Shown here: in pieces, positions 1-11,825 of the stretch | Layout of the letters: each line of letters starts with the position of its first letter | How positions within the stretch are numbered: position 1 is the first letter of the stretch | Assembly: GCA_025890175.1 (NCBI GenBank) | Contig: JANPYM010000002.1 | Span: 704,383 to 768,382 of the forward strand | DNA from: Ciborinia camelliae | Taxonomy: Eukaryota > Ascomycota > Leotiomycetes > Helotiales > Sclerotiniaceae | Direction of reading: 5' to 3' | DNA: 64,000 nt | Notes under the pieces: model-generated | What the model was told of the DNA's origin: nothing | The model's input: the letters and a program-made list of their open reading frames with translations, nothing else | Databases searched by the model: none | Made by a program: the position numbers and the translations under genes

Positions 1-234
1 GTTTTCCTCTCGTCTCCATGCTGGCGGACTGTAACCACCTCTGGAAACCGAGTCTCTCAGGTCGTCCTCCGAGTCTGTGTCGCTGCGGAAGCCTGAATGT
101 TGGGAAGGATAACCAAAACGACGAGGCGGATTGTGGTCTGACTCTATGCTTCCTGTTTCGAAGTCTTGCAGAGATGCGTTTAACGAAGGGTGGTCGTCGA
201 ACATTCCTTCCAGATCCTCTATCGTTGTTCCCAT
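1..234 (-). CDS. 5' part of an unrecognised protein gene, cut by the left window edge
   Basis: Reading the minus strand from the ATG at 234 gives 78 open codons to the edge of the window. The peptide begins MGTTIEDLEGMFDDHPS and continues acidic and serine-rich, with GFRSDTDSEDD and then GGYSPPAWRREEN. Codon use and composition look like a real fungal N-terminus, and the ATG sits in a good context (CC before it, G after it). The rest of the gene lies to the left of the window, so neither length nor domain content can be judged. I do not recognise the family. The overlapping plus-strand frame at 18-278 is treated as a shadow. Confidence 0.6.
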   Translation of the reverse strand, partial: MGTTIEDLEGMFDDHPSLNASLQDFETGSIESDHNPPRRFGYPSQHSGFRSDTDSEDDLRDSVSRGGYSPPAWRREEN

Positions 235-2302
235 GGTTTTTCACTATTGCGGTTGATGCGCTCCAACTTGACAAATAAAGTTTTCTGGTTTGGATGAGAT
301 AGAGATATGCGAATGATATAACTATGACGAGCAGGAATGTACTAGGTGCGATATTAAAGTTGATCAGTGACAAATGAATTTGATTTTGGCTAGTAAATAT
401 GGACATGTCAATCCCAAAGCAGGTCTGGTTTGAGTAATTGTTTACAGCTAGAGTCGCGTAAACGTGCTGAATTTATGAGTATAATTCATATAACTATGCG
501 ACTCAGCGACTGTTATTCAATTCAGGATACGAATGCGCAAATGGAGGATTCGAGGTTATGTTGGATTACCTGACTGAGTGAATGGGTGGGTGAGGGAGTG
601 AGTGAGTGAGTGAGTGAGTGACCGATTGACTGATAGACTGATAGACTGATAGACTGATAGACCGATAGACTGATAGACTGATAGCGATAATGGATAATGG
701 ATAATCGATAAGTGGGAGAGGTGAATCGCAAAGGGATGGATCATGGATGGATGTGGATGTGAATGTGGATATGGATATGGATATGGGTATGGATGTAGAT
801 GTGGATGGGTGGGTTTAGGTAGGGTGTACGGGGACGGGGGGGTGTGTACGGAGTAGGTGGAGTACGATAGCTGGAGAACTTATTAGAAGGGAGGAAAGAG
901 GAAAGAAGAAAGCTGTGGACGAGGAAAGAGGAAATAATCATACCAAGGTTAGAGACTTTTAGAGTGGTGGGTTGTACCATTCATGGATACTTTAGAGCTT
1001 GGGCTTTTTAGCTTTAGAGTATATTTTGGTGGGGTGATAGGGATTAGTGACAGCCGGGGGGAGGGGTGTGGTGACAAGTTATAAAAGTACCTAGTAGGTC
1101 TAGTCCTTAAGTTACCCGTCGCGAATCGTGTTTAAAGTGAGTGAGTGAGTGAGTGAGTGATTGGCAATAATAATAATAATATAATAATAATGATAGTTGA
1201 CTCAGGGACTAATAAGGAAATTGATCAATGATATACATACATACATACGTACCTCCAAGTTCCAACTCCAAACTACTTACCTCCCGTGGACCTCTTTCTT
1301 CTCTTCAAGTTCCAACCCAGCCACTCTCATTCCTACGGAGTACATACAATACCCTTTCAATCCGCATTACTCTGTATTCTTTCCCCTTCTTTCCCTTTTA
1401 CCAAATTCCAATATCACTACTGCATTAAGTTACTGTAAGACTTTATCGACGTTTGTCCTCCCTTTCCCCGAGTCCTCCTTCAATTCTAGGTAGTTCCCCC
1501 CCTCATTACTCCCCTGTCCACTCTTCCCTGCGCCGGCTACCAATCCAAACATTGCTGCGTTGTCCATTCTTTTTTCATCCCTCCCTCTCTTCATCCCTCC
1601 CTCCCTAATTTTCCTAACGTTCCCTATCCAATCGCATAAATTCATTGCATGGCAGTGCTAGGTATTGATTGGCCCAGCCGCATTGTATAACCTCCAGCAT
1701 ATACATGATCTTTTCCCTCAACTCTTCATCCAATCATCGTCTTGACTGAAATACATCCATGAAACATACACCAATGCCGGGATCACCCACACGAGATCGG
1801 GCGATCAATGTGATTGTCTACTTCGAACTTTCCTTCCCTTGCTTGAAGTTGCTTCACTCCCAAAAATGTACTTGGAAATGAAACTCCAATGTTACCTTAC
1901 CAGCCATCGAATTATTCAATCATAGATTCATAATGTGGTGAAACTTTAGAAGAAAGCAACAACCTACGAGTACGTCACAAATTTCTTTTGCCCCTTTTCT
2001 TTCGAGGGAGCAGATAACCTACTAGGTACATGAGGAGTCTCTTGTTTGTAGAACATCAAATGCCATTTCATGCATGATGTTGTGCCTATCTAAAATGCTA
2101 CCTATTCGCTATGCTGACTACAAGATACCTATACTACAGCTGATTCCCCAAGGCTTAACCCTACCCTTGCTCGCCATCCCTTAAATATTTTTTGATTTCG
2201 TAGGCATCGTATCATTCTGAATGACCGTATCAATGAAATGAAAGTCTGTCTCTTCGCTGTCCACATATTCGCATGCAATTTGTGTAAAAGTAACAAGGCT
2301 CA
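235..2302. other. Intergenic region, 2.07 kb, no gene seen
   Basis: This stretch lies upstream of the gene at the left edge and downstream of the nucleoporin gene. It holds short tandem repeats: GAGT at about 593-620 and 1138-1160, the 8-mer GACTGATA at about 628-683, GGATAT/GGATGT units at about 745-805, and ATA at about 1168-1192. The section 1250-1640 is pyrimidine-rich. Short frames here are low complexity and I find no splice-linked exons. Confidence 0.6.
593..683. repeat. Compound microsatellite (GAGT)n followed by (GACTGATA)n
   Basis: Direct reading shows a GAGT tetranucleotide run followed within ten bases by about seven copies of the octamer GACTGATA with one C/T variant copy. It lies in non-coding DNA. 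Confidence 0.85.
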
Positions 2303-5300
2303 TCATCTCCCACCCGCCATTACACTCCTGTAGTATCCCAAACTCAAATCGATTGTATGCTTCAAGTATCTATCCTCTGTGAGGGGTAGTCTCAAAACCT
2401 TTGGTAGATCAACATTCTGTTTGATGTGGTCAGTACTAGTCAAAAGAAGGGGCTGCCAGAATGTTCTTACCTCGCCCTTCTTCTCCATATCCACCACGGC
2501 TTTCGCCACTACTCCACTAATCGTCTCGATTGCCACCGTCTCCATAAAAGCGGGGTGACGCGATTCCTCCACGACAGCCGGTAACCCAGCCAACATTCTG
2601 TCCAATAGCGCAAGATCAAGTTCTTGGCTCTTCTTTTGGGATTCAAGCAGAGTGAGGAAATCCTGGTAGATTTCACCACCTAGATGCCACTCTAAAATAG
2701 TATTCTCTTTGCCCTCAAAGCTTGCAAGGATTTTACGAAGTGTAGTGTAGTCGTATTCGATAATTGCCTTGGGAGCAACCTCTTTTGCAAAAGTGCGGTG
2801 AGCTTCTTCGAACAGCCCGGCTTTAGTCAGATACTCAACTTCGCTAAGTGGATCCTTCCTAACGCTTCGAGTGTACAATGCCTTTGCTTCCCAGATCCAA
2901 GACGCTGGAATCTTGTAGTTTTGGACCAAAGTGAGAAAACTTTCGCTATCTTCAGAACCAATCTTTCCGGCGTGACGAGCAAGATGATCTTGGATGGATT
3001 TTGCTCGAGCGTTGGTCGACGACAAGTGAAGTAAAACGAATACCGCATCGAGCCAATAGCCTTCATTGTTGAGCTGAGAAGCAAAGGCCAGGGTAGTTTG
3101 GTCTTTCTTCTCCTCGGCAGCTTCTTGATAGTCAAGGGCACCAAAAGAAGTCAAGGCTCGACTCAACTGCCATGAAAGGCGCATATCCAAGGGCGACAGT
3201 TGTGAATTCTCAGGTCGTAGAATTGACTCGAGATCTGCATCGTCATAGGCATATAACTTCAACAGGCCCCAAAGAAGATCCTCGCGTTCATTAAGCTGAT
3301 CATCTTGCCATAACTTGGGAATCTTCTGTTCGACGTACCAGGCTTGAGGTCGGGATGTTTCTTTGTCTTGGGCCATGTCTTCATCGAATATTTTGATTGC
3401 ACTGTCGAATTCTTCATTTGCTTTGATTGCATACCATAGTCTCATACCGAATGCTTGGCGCCAATCAAGCCCGAAGCGTTTTGAAATAATGAAGGACTCG
3501 ATACGATCTTCCATGTGGGGTGCTTTGTTACCATCACAGACACAAACATTTCCAGCAAGAAGTTCGTAAAGAGCTCGAATCGGCTGACTGAATTCAGCGA
3601 GGGCCTTTGTGCTTCGCCACTGTGACAACTGCTCGCGGATGTCTTTCTTGAGACTTTCCTTGCCACCGATCATTGCAACAAGTGTAGCCAAATGGAAGTT
3701 CTTGCCATTGACAAGATGCCCACAAGCCTCGGGAATATTGTGGCCGGACAATGAGGCAATTGCTTTCTCTTCATTTGATCTAGCCATTGCAACATGTTGA
3801 GCTGATGCCTGAGCAACCAACTTCTGCCAAAATGTAGACAATCTGTCTTTGCGTAGGCGCTCAGTCGCATTTTCAATGCCCTCAAGTTCTTGTGGGATGT
3901 CAATAGCGTCGAAGAGAATGCTGGCGAGTTCCCAAACGAGCTTTTCGTGGACTACTGAAGGATCTCGAACGTTTTGCTCGTCGAAGAAGTCCATGAACGA
4001 ATATGAATCTGGCAATGCTGCGTAAGGAACGCCCTCAAAGTTTTCGACCAGGGTCAAAGATTGGTGCTTCTTTAATGCATCCGCTGAAGACTCATTAGAA
4101 AACTTAGCGAAACGAACATTACTGGCCTCGGCGATGCCACTCCTTTGAATCGTGAGTAGACCATCCTTCTCACGAGCTCGACGCGATTTGGTAAAAGGCT
4201 TGGAATCAGAAGACACGGCGTATACCAAGGTGCCATCCGGACCCCAACTTGGCTTAACAGAGTCATGGAACGCGCGATCTTCTTCTGGCATTTCTGATTC
4301 GTCATCACCAATTTTTGATTTCTTGTTAAAAGGTTTCTGTAAATGTAATTTCTTAGCATGGTACTATATAAATATTAGGTACATGAGCGGACGCAACAAA
4401 AGGGCCCAATTAATCGCCTCATTAATTGTCACCATTTTGGACAAGAAAGTTTAGTAAGGAAAACCAACCTCAAAATTGTCACCCCTCTTATAGTTAGAAA
4501 CCTTGATAGGACTTGTAACCTTCCCAAACAAGTCATTGTGAACATCCATAATCGACGCAAATCCGTGTGTGTTCGAGAAATCCTTGTTAGTTGTTGGAAT
4601 TTCATTTCGTGTCAAGGCAGACTGCTTTTCGTTTCCATGAACATCAATGAGGCCTTTGAGAACAGCACGATCCTGCTTCTTTGGGCTGGCCGTTGCTCTC
4701 AACGTAGCTGCCCAGTCATTTGCCGCCGAAAATCTGAGCTTGGATGGTGTATCCAGCTTTTGTGCTCTTGCCCTAGCTCTCAAAATCGCACCAGGTGTCC
4801 CAAATTCAATCGTATTATCTTCATCTTGCGAGTCCTCCATTTGCTCCGCGGTATTGCCAGTTTCTGGAAAAGAGCCCGCCATCTCTTGATCCACGATGCT
4901 GACAGATTCATCGTCCGAATAGAGGTCGTCATGGTCGATTGGTTCCTCGACGCCGCTTTCTGACTGTGAACCCACGGAGCGATTATCTAAAAAAGACTCC
5001 TGGTTCTGAGTAAATGAACTATCCACGGCTTCTTCTTCTTCCTCATAGACTTCCTCATCATCAAATGCGCCTGGGAGGACGATCTTTTTCTTTCTGAATT
5101 CGAAAGTATCTTCAGGGTCCGACTCTGTTTGGGTCAAGTCCATGGAGGATGCAAAGGATTGATCAAAGTATTGCTGATTAGCCTTTGGTGTACGGTTTCG
5201 TGGAGTTGGGGTGTCTGGAGGAGCAGTAAGAGTACTATTTCCAAACTCGCTAAAACCTTCCTCTTCCACTTCCATGTCATCATCTTCGTCGTCATAATCA

Positions 5301-8300
5301 AGCCCATATACCGTATAATGTGCAACCTTAAACACCCAGGTTCCATCATCAACATTGTAACTCACGAACTCGGTATCCGGTACGGACTGCAGCTTTTTGA
5401 TATGTTTCTTCAAGCGTACGTCATCGCTTCCTCTCTTGGAGGCATTGCGAGGCCATGAATTATACAGGGTGATGGTAGATGGAACATTAAGTCCATGACC
5501 GACTTGTGGTTTCTGGACAGGTGCGTTATCTGGATAAACTTCCGCGCGTCTGGTTTCAAGAATAACAATCTTATCAAAAATATCATCAAGATTGATGCCA
5601 TCAAGGTTAACCAAAAGATTGAAGTTGATAAAACCAACACCCTCACGGCCGACTGAAAAGTTGGATATCTTTTGACGTTGAGGGCGAGTCATCTGTTCAA
5701 TCGCTTCCCTTGGAGGGTTCATCCAGTATTGGCCAACAGATACGCCATCAATGATAGTGAGTTGCTTGTCGTCTTTGGGTTCCGCTTCAGGGGTTGCCGC
5801 AGAATTGTTGGTAACCGATGACAATGAGCTGTCAGGTGTTCCGTTGCCGTTAGCACCCCCGTTAGCACCACTATTAACGCTGCCATTACCGCCTCCATTA
5901 CCATTACTACCGTTACTATTACCACCGTTACCACCGCCGTTAACACTGTTGGACGGCGATGATGACTCGAAAGTGACTTGCTTCTTTGGCTTGTGAGGAA
6001 AATCCACAGGAGGCTCTGGAGTGACTGGATTCTTGAAAAGATCTGATCGAATATTGCGATTGATAATGAGTTTCTTGAAACTCCCACCACTTCCATACTT
6101 CGAGCTGGTGCTTGACGAGAATGCACCGGGTGCCAAAATGCTATCATCACTGTGGACATTGCGACGAAGGCTGTTGCTTGACATACTCTTGCTCAATGCT
6201 CGACTGCCATTAAGTAGACTGCCACTGAACATCGAAGGTGTACTTCCTGCAGTCGAAACACTTCCCGGAGTATAGGATAAACCAAAGCCTCCACGAAGTG
6301 ATTTGCTAGGAGTATTGAATCGTGAAGAACTAGATGCATTTAACTTGTACAATGGGAGTGCCGCTGCCTTCTTTTGTCTGTTAGCACTTGACAGTGGAGT
6401 TGCGAGAGGTCCAGGGTTCTTGAGAGTCTCTTGACGGTTGTCCTCGGCAAACATGGATCTAGTGCCAAAAGCGTTGGGATCACTGAGACTAGTGCTGAAT
6501 GACTGTGGCGCCCCCCCCTGTTGTGATGTGTTGAAGATTGAACCTGTTCCAAAGAAAGAACCTTGAGGTTGAGCAGGTTGTTGCGGTTGAGCAGGTTGAC
6601 CAAGTGATGAACCGAACAAATTGGACTGCTGCTGGGTTCCAGAATTTCCAAACAAACTCGAACCTTGTTGTTGCTGAGGCTGGCCGAACAAGCCGCCAGG
6701 TTTCTGTTGGTTATTGTTTGCGAGACTGGCACCAAAAAGACCAGTGGCTTGCTGGGGTTGGTTGTTTTGATTTGTAGCACCGAAACCACCACCACCACCA
6801 AACAAGCTGCTTGTACCGGTATTGGTTTGAGCAGCGGGCTGGCCGAAGAGACCGCTGGTGGCAGCTGGCTTGGCACCAAACAGACTACTTCCTGTGTTGG
6901 TGTTATTCGCACCACCGAATGGACTATTGTTCGTAGCTGCGGGCTGAGAGCCAAATAATCCTCCGGTGTTTGCAGCTGCGGGCTGCGAACCAAAAAGACC
7001 GGTAGTGGCTGGCTTTGGTTGGGTGTTTCCGAAGAGACCTCCGCCAGTATTTGTATTGGTTGATCCAAAACCGCCCCCAAAAGTATTGGTCGTAGCTGGC
7101 TGTTGAGTGGCACCACCAAATCCAGTTGTTGTACTCTGCTGCTGAGTGTTTCCAAAGAGACCCCCCCCAGTATTGGTATTAGTCGATCCAAAACCACCTC
7201 CCGTTGAGCCAAAACCTCCGGTAGAGGCTGCTGGTTGCGTGTTGCCGAAGCTAAAAGCAGGTTTTGCTGCTGCGGCGTTATTATTTCCGAAGAGACCCCC
7301 GCCAGTAGTGTTGTTTGTTCCAAAACCACCACCCGTCGAGCCAAATCCAACAGTACCTTGATTGTTGGCAGTCGATCCAAACAAGCCGCCACTGGGTTGC
7401 GTTTGAGGTTGAGAACCAAAGAGTCCGCCAGTCGCAGGTTTGGCGGCTCCGAAAAGCCCACCACCAGTCGTAGCAGTATTCGAACCAAATCCTGTGCTAG
7501 CTGGCTGAGTTGTACCGAAACCCGTACCTGTCGATCCACTGCCAAACATATTTGAACCTGTTGCTGCGTTTGTAGACCCAAATCCTCCTGTGGGAGCTTG
7601 ATTGGAGCTACCAAATCCGCCGAAGTTTGTGTTCGTGCCAAATGCACCACCTTGGTTTTGATTATATCTCAACCCTTTAGTGTAATCTGCCAATCGAAGC
7701 TCCTCGGGTGTAAAGTTTTTATAAGGTTGCTGAAAGGAAATGCTTTGGTACGAGTTCTGCATGGAGGAATTTGGCTCCTTCTCGACGAATGCTGAGAAAG
7801 GAGCGGCTTGGGTGCCTTCGCATTGGGTGCTCGAAGCAGCTGCTCCAAATCCAGTTCCTGCATTGCTGCCAAATCCGGTACCACCACCAAAAGCTGAAGG
7901 TGTGTTTGTGGTAGTGGTAGATCCGAAACCACCAGGTTTGGTTCCGAATAATCCCCCTCCAGTGTTGGCAGCACCAAATCCTGTCGTGGGTGCAGCACTA
8001 CTTCCAAATCCGCCGCCAAATGCGCTAGTCGTTCCTGGCGCTGCACCACCTCCAAACATATTACTACCTGTTGTTGCAGGTGTACCTCCAAATCCCGTAG
8101 TTGCCGGCTTTGCTCCAAATCCTCCGAAACCTGTGAAATGTGTCAGTAAACAACCACCAACCCAAAATGACGAAGGGACAAAAGAAAGTGCTGAAACGCG
8201 TAGGTTTTGAAAGGAATTCGGTTTTGCAGTTGAAATGGCTCGTCATGGATTAAGATTGGATGATTCGAGAGCAAATGGGAATGCGACAAGAATGCGATCC

Positions 8301-8695
8301 AAGGTACGACGAGCTATCGAGCTAAGCAGAATAATTCCGAGAATCAGAGCATCGACATACCAGTACTGCCACCAGCATTACCACCAAAGCCTGAAGAGGT
8401 TCCACCACCTCCAAACATACCGCCACCAGTATTGTTGTTCGCACCGAAGCCGGTATTATTGGTGGCACCAGAACCGAAAACTGTTGCAGTAGACGATTCG
8501 AGTAAGCCATGAGTTCGCAGAGTCCGCAGAACCTTTCCAGAGTTTCCAGACACTCAGGGGATTAAATGTAAACGAAGAGTGAAGAGTTGACCTACCTGAG
8601 CCAGTGTTGGCAGTTGAACCACCAAAGCCTGCAAATCCCGTGGGTTTATTTTGTTGGCCGAAACCAGTACCAAATCCTCCTCCCCCGAACGACAT
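2303..8695 (-). CDS. NUP145: Nup98-Nup96 nucleoporin precursor (yeast Nup145 / fission yeast Nup189 type)
   Basis: Nuclear-pore precursor expected to be cut into an FG-repeat Nup98 part and a Nup96 scaffold part. Five exons join in frame: 8695-8596, 8480-8361, 8130-4469, 4336-2471, 2416-2303, giving 1953 aa. Residues 1-180 and 230-600 are GLFG/FG-rich. A GLEBS segment (about 177-230, with YQSISFQQPY and EELRLADY) should bind Gle2/Rae1. The autoproteolytic domain (about 860-1020) ends at H1011-Y1012-T1013, where animals and yeast have HFS. The Nup96 part opens near KPSWGPDGTLVY and ends in LSLGYYRSVMAGGR; it would join the Nup84/107 scaffold. Frame joins at every junction support the fused gene: the intron 4468-4337 links GDNFE to KPFNKKSK. 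The last intron (54 nt) is open in frame. It shares its upstream region with the centrin gene. Confidence 0.95.
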
Positions 8696-10208
8696 GTTGA
8701 TTGATTATCGACAGTAGACGAAGAAGGTTTGAGTTGATGCTAGATATAGCGGATGGCGAAAAATCAAAAGTCGTAACTTTCTTTGTACAAAGATGAGGTT
8801 GATCACAATCGCAAAAATGGCGAACGCGCAAAAATGGATAGGTTGCGCTCAGTGTCGAGAGGCTGGCGCATACATTAGAAATTGTAAAGAAAATGTCAAA
8901 AAGACCATCAATAACAAAATAGTTGGGTGATCTATGATCTATGATTGAAGAATGAATTGGAAGTTGGAATTTCCGAGATTGTTTTGGTGATAGGTTAAAG
9001 AATTTGTAGGGGGAACGCGCTCAATTGTAAATGTAATAATGGTCGTTGGAAGAAAGTTCGGTTCGGCTAGGGAAGGGAAGGGAAGTAAAAGGCACGGGCA
9101 CGGGCAGGGCAGCAAGAGCTTTTTGACGGAGGACCGTATTCGAGTATGAGAGGTTACCTATCTAGGTACTTATTTATCTATGTCCACGGGTATTGGATGT
9201 GTGTGTATTATGTGTGTATATGTAAATCGGAGCCTTGAGCTATTTTAACCAATCAAATTTGCAAAGAAAAAAAGATTTCCACCACCTGCTGCAGTGAATA
9301 CTTGAATATCATCTTATTATTGCCTTGTATCAATGACTATGACGAGGTAATAGTACAGTACAGTACAATACAAACTATGCGTCACGATGGAGTGGTTGAT
9401 GTACCGTCAACATTTGTTTGTATGGCTCACCTCCACCGCAACAGATAGGTAAGGAGGGTAAGGTAAGGTAAGCTCCAGCTCCCGCTCCAGCTAGGCATCC
9501 ATGCAATGCTTTCTTTGATATGACTCTTCTTTATCCTGAAGGAATATACGGAAGGAATGATTGGATTTGATTTGATAATCGAAGTTTCAAGGAGGGATCT
9601 CTGCATTTGCATTCAATTCAGTTCGTATAGGTAGTTGTGTAGAATGATCACCTGATGCTATACGCGTGACCATGATCATACAAGTTGCAGATGCAGTTGA
9701 GTTGAGCTATCTAGGTACCTACCTATCTATCTAATAATGTTTTAACTGGCGCGCCCCAACACCAGCCCCCTGTATTTTTATTTTATATTGATACCTACCC
9801 ACCTCCATATTGATATTTTCTACCCGGATGACTAAGCGCCACCCATTTTCGGCAACCATTAACGCGTCCGGTATCCATCGATCTGATCCCGTCTCTCCAA
9901 AGCTTAACGCGTAAATTCTTCGAAACGCCAAAACGTGCAGTGCAGTGTAAAATTGCAGTTGCAGTGCAGTACAGTACAAATCTACTACCTACCTAGGTAC
10001 ATCCATACTACTAATTACCCCAATCAACCCATCATAATTGCTCGCATCGCATCACTCCGTCCCACTTCACACCCTGTCCTGGACAAGTATAATAATAGTT
10101 TTGTTTTCCCAGCCACTGACAGACTGTCTTTTTCTAGACTTACTTGTATTTTACAATTAGTAGCCACTTTTTTCTTTCTCCCACTTTGCGCACAGTGATT
10201 TGTGTTCG
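8696..10208. promoter_or_regulatory. Divergent intergenic region between NUP145 and CDC31
   Basis: About 1.5 kb separates the two oppositely transcribed starts, so both promoters must lie here. It contains TACCTA/TAGGTA repeats (about 9160, 9707-9735 and 9987-10003) and a pyrimidine tract with TTTCTTTCTCCC just before the centrin start. I see no TATA box I would commit to and no coding exon. Confidence 0.5.
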
Positions 10209-11041
10209 ATGGCATCAGCAAGTCAACCGCATTCTTCCTTCCCCGCGCGTCCGTATAATAACCTTCGCAATCCTGCCCCAACGGCTTTTGGCACACAATC
10301 GCAACCTGCTCTGGCTTTGAGGCAGAAATCGCAATTGGAGCGCGAACGCGTGGAAAGGGAAAGGCTATCGAAGGACAATCAAGCTCAGGGTCAACAACCT
10401 GGGGCGTCGACTGCTGCTCCAATGAATATCTTAAGTGATGAACAGAGGGAAGAGATCAATGAAGCTGTATGTTGCAATGCTGCCCAGAAATCCAATGCGC
10501 AAGACAAGTCATAGACAGTCGCACGAGTCGCATAATCCCCGCCCAACTTCGATTTCAAGCCACCCCCAAACAATATGCGCTAACAACCCCACAGTTCGGA
10601 CTCTTCGACAATGATAAGGACCAACGGATCGACTACCACGAATTCAAAGTCGCCCTCAAAGCCCTAGGCTTCGACCTTCCCAAACCCGAAATTCTCACCC
10701 TTTTAACCACGCATGGCATTTCCCCCGACGCTCCGCCCCGCCCCGGCGCACGCGACCCTAATATACCACCAGGGCGCCTCCTTCTCACACTCCCCTCATT
10801 CCAATCCATCGCCAGTACACTAATAGCGCAGCGCGATCCGCGCGACGAGATACTGAGGGCTTTTGCATTATTCGATACTGATGATAAGGGAATGATAAGT
10901 CTCGAGGATTTAAGGAGAGTAGCGCGGGAATTAGGAGAGGGGCTGGAAGAAGACGAGCTGGTGGCTATGATTGAGGAGTTTGATTTGGAAGGGAAAGGAG
11001 GGGTAGGGAGGGAAGAGTTTATCCAAATATGTATGGGATGA
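10209..11041 (+). CDS. CDC31: Centrin / Cdc31, EF-hand protein of the spindle pole body
   Basis: Centrin-family calcium-binding protein; Cdc31 acts in spindle-pole-body duplication and in the TREX-2 mRNA export complex. Two exons, 10209-10466 and 10595-11041, are joined by a 128-nt intron (GTATGT donor, GCTAAC branch, ACAG acceptor), giving 234 aa. The start is the ATG at 10209; the frame opens slightly earlier but without another ATG. The family hallmark is INEAFGLFDNDKDQRIDYHE followed by KALGFDLPK. EF loop 1 (residues 91-102), loop 3 (180-191) and loop 4 (216-227) are visible. The loop 2 region (about 124-160) is replaced by a proline-rich stretch and probably does not bind calcium. A basic/low-complexity extension of about 75 residues precedes the core, longer than in yeast. 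The helices match Cdc31 better than calmodulin. Confidence 0.9.
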
Positions 11042-11825
11042 TTGCACCCATGCCCATTTTTCCATCTCTATTCCCATCAACATACCCATTGGATTACCAC
11101 CTGCCCGAAACCTCTGGCAGCATTGCGCCTATCCTTTCGCTTCTTGTTGTTACATTGGAAGCAGAATTATACCACCAACTTATCTTGTTGGAAAACAAGT
11201 ACAGGCGAAAGAGCCTTGTTTTGATTACAAAATCATGTTTATCTTTAGTTTCATGTGTATACCACATCGTCATACCATCGCATCAAGGGGTAAAGCAGGG
11301 AGTACAGGCGTCGGTTTCGGCTTGGGTTAAAAAAGGGGGCAAGTATTGTACTGCATTACCTTTATGTAGGTAGGTATGCATAATTACAGTACAATTTCAG
11401 GATACCACATCATGTTCAAGACATCAAATCAACGACTCCCGCTGAAGACATCTTGAATTAATCACCTATATTCACACTCCATAACCCAATTTAATCTAAC
11501 CACACCTATGAAGTAACCCGTCCATCTTCCAACCATTATCCTCTCCCCTCACCTTCCATCCCAGTCCAATTTACAGTATGTTTATCTCATCTCACAACGC
11601 ACTCGAAGTTCTTTTAAAGAAAAAAAAATCTTAATTGCAAAGAAGGATAATAACAATGGAAGAAGAAGAAAAGCCACCACGCCTCCTAAGCAAATGGGGA
11701 TGCATGAACCAATCCAAGGCACCCAAACAAGCTCCATGTCGAATTGCAAAACTTTATACTTTCCTCTTTTCGCTGTTTCCCTACTACCATTTGCCACCAT
11801 TCCCTGCCTGTTGACTACCATCCAT
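11042..11825. other. Convergent intergenic region between CDC31 and epsin genes
   Basis: The two genes end facing each other, so this 0.78 kb should hold both 3' untranslated regions and terminators. Short frames on both strands have no recognisable similarity and no Kozak-like starts. Nothing else was seen. Confidence 0.5.

Noticed and set aside
6340..7650. 436-codon minus-strand frame inside the nucleoporin gene
   Set aside because: It overlaps the FG-repeat exon in another frame. The repeated codons keep alternative frames open; composition is not protein-like.
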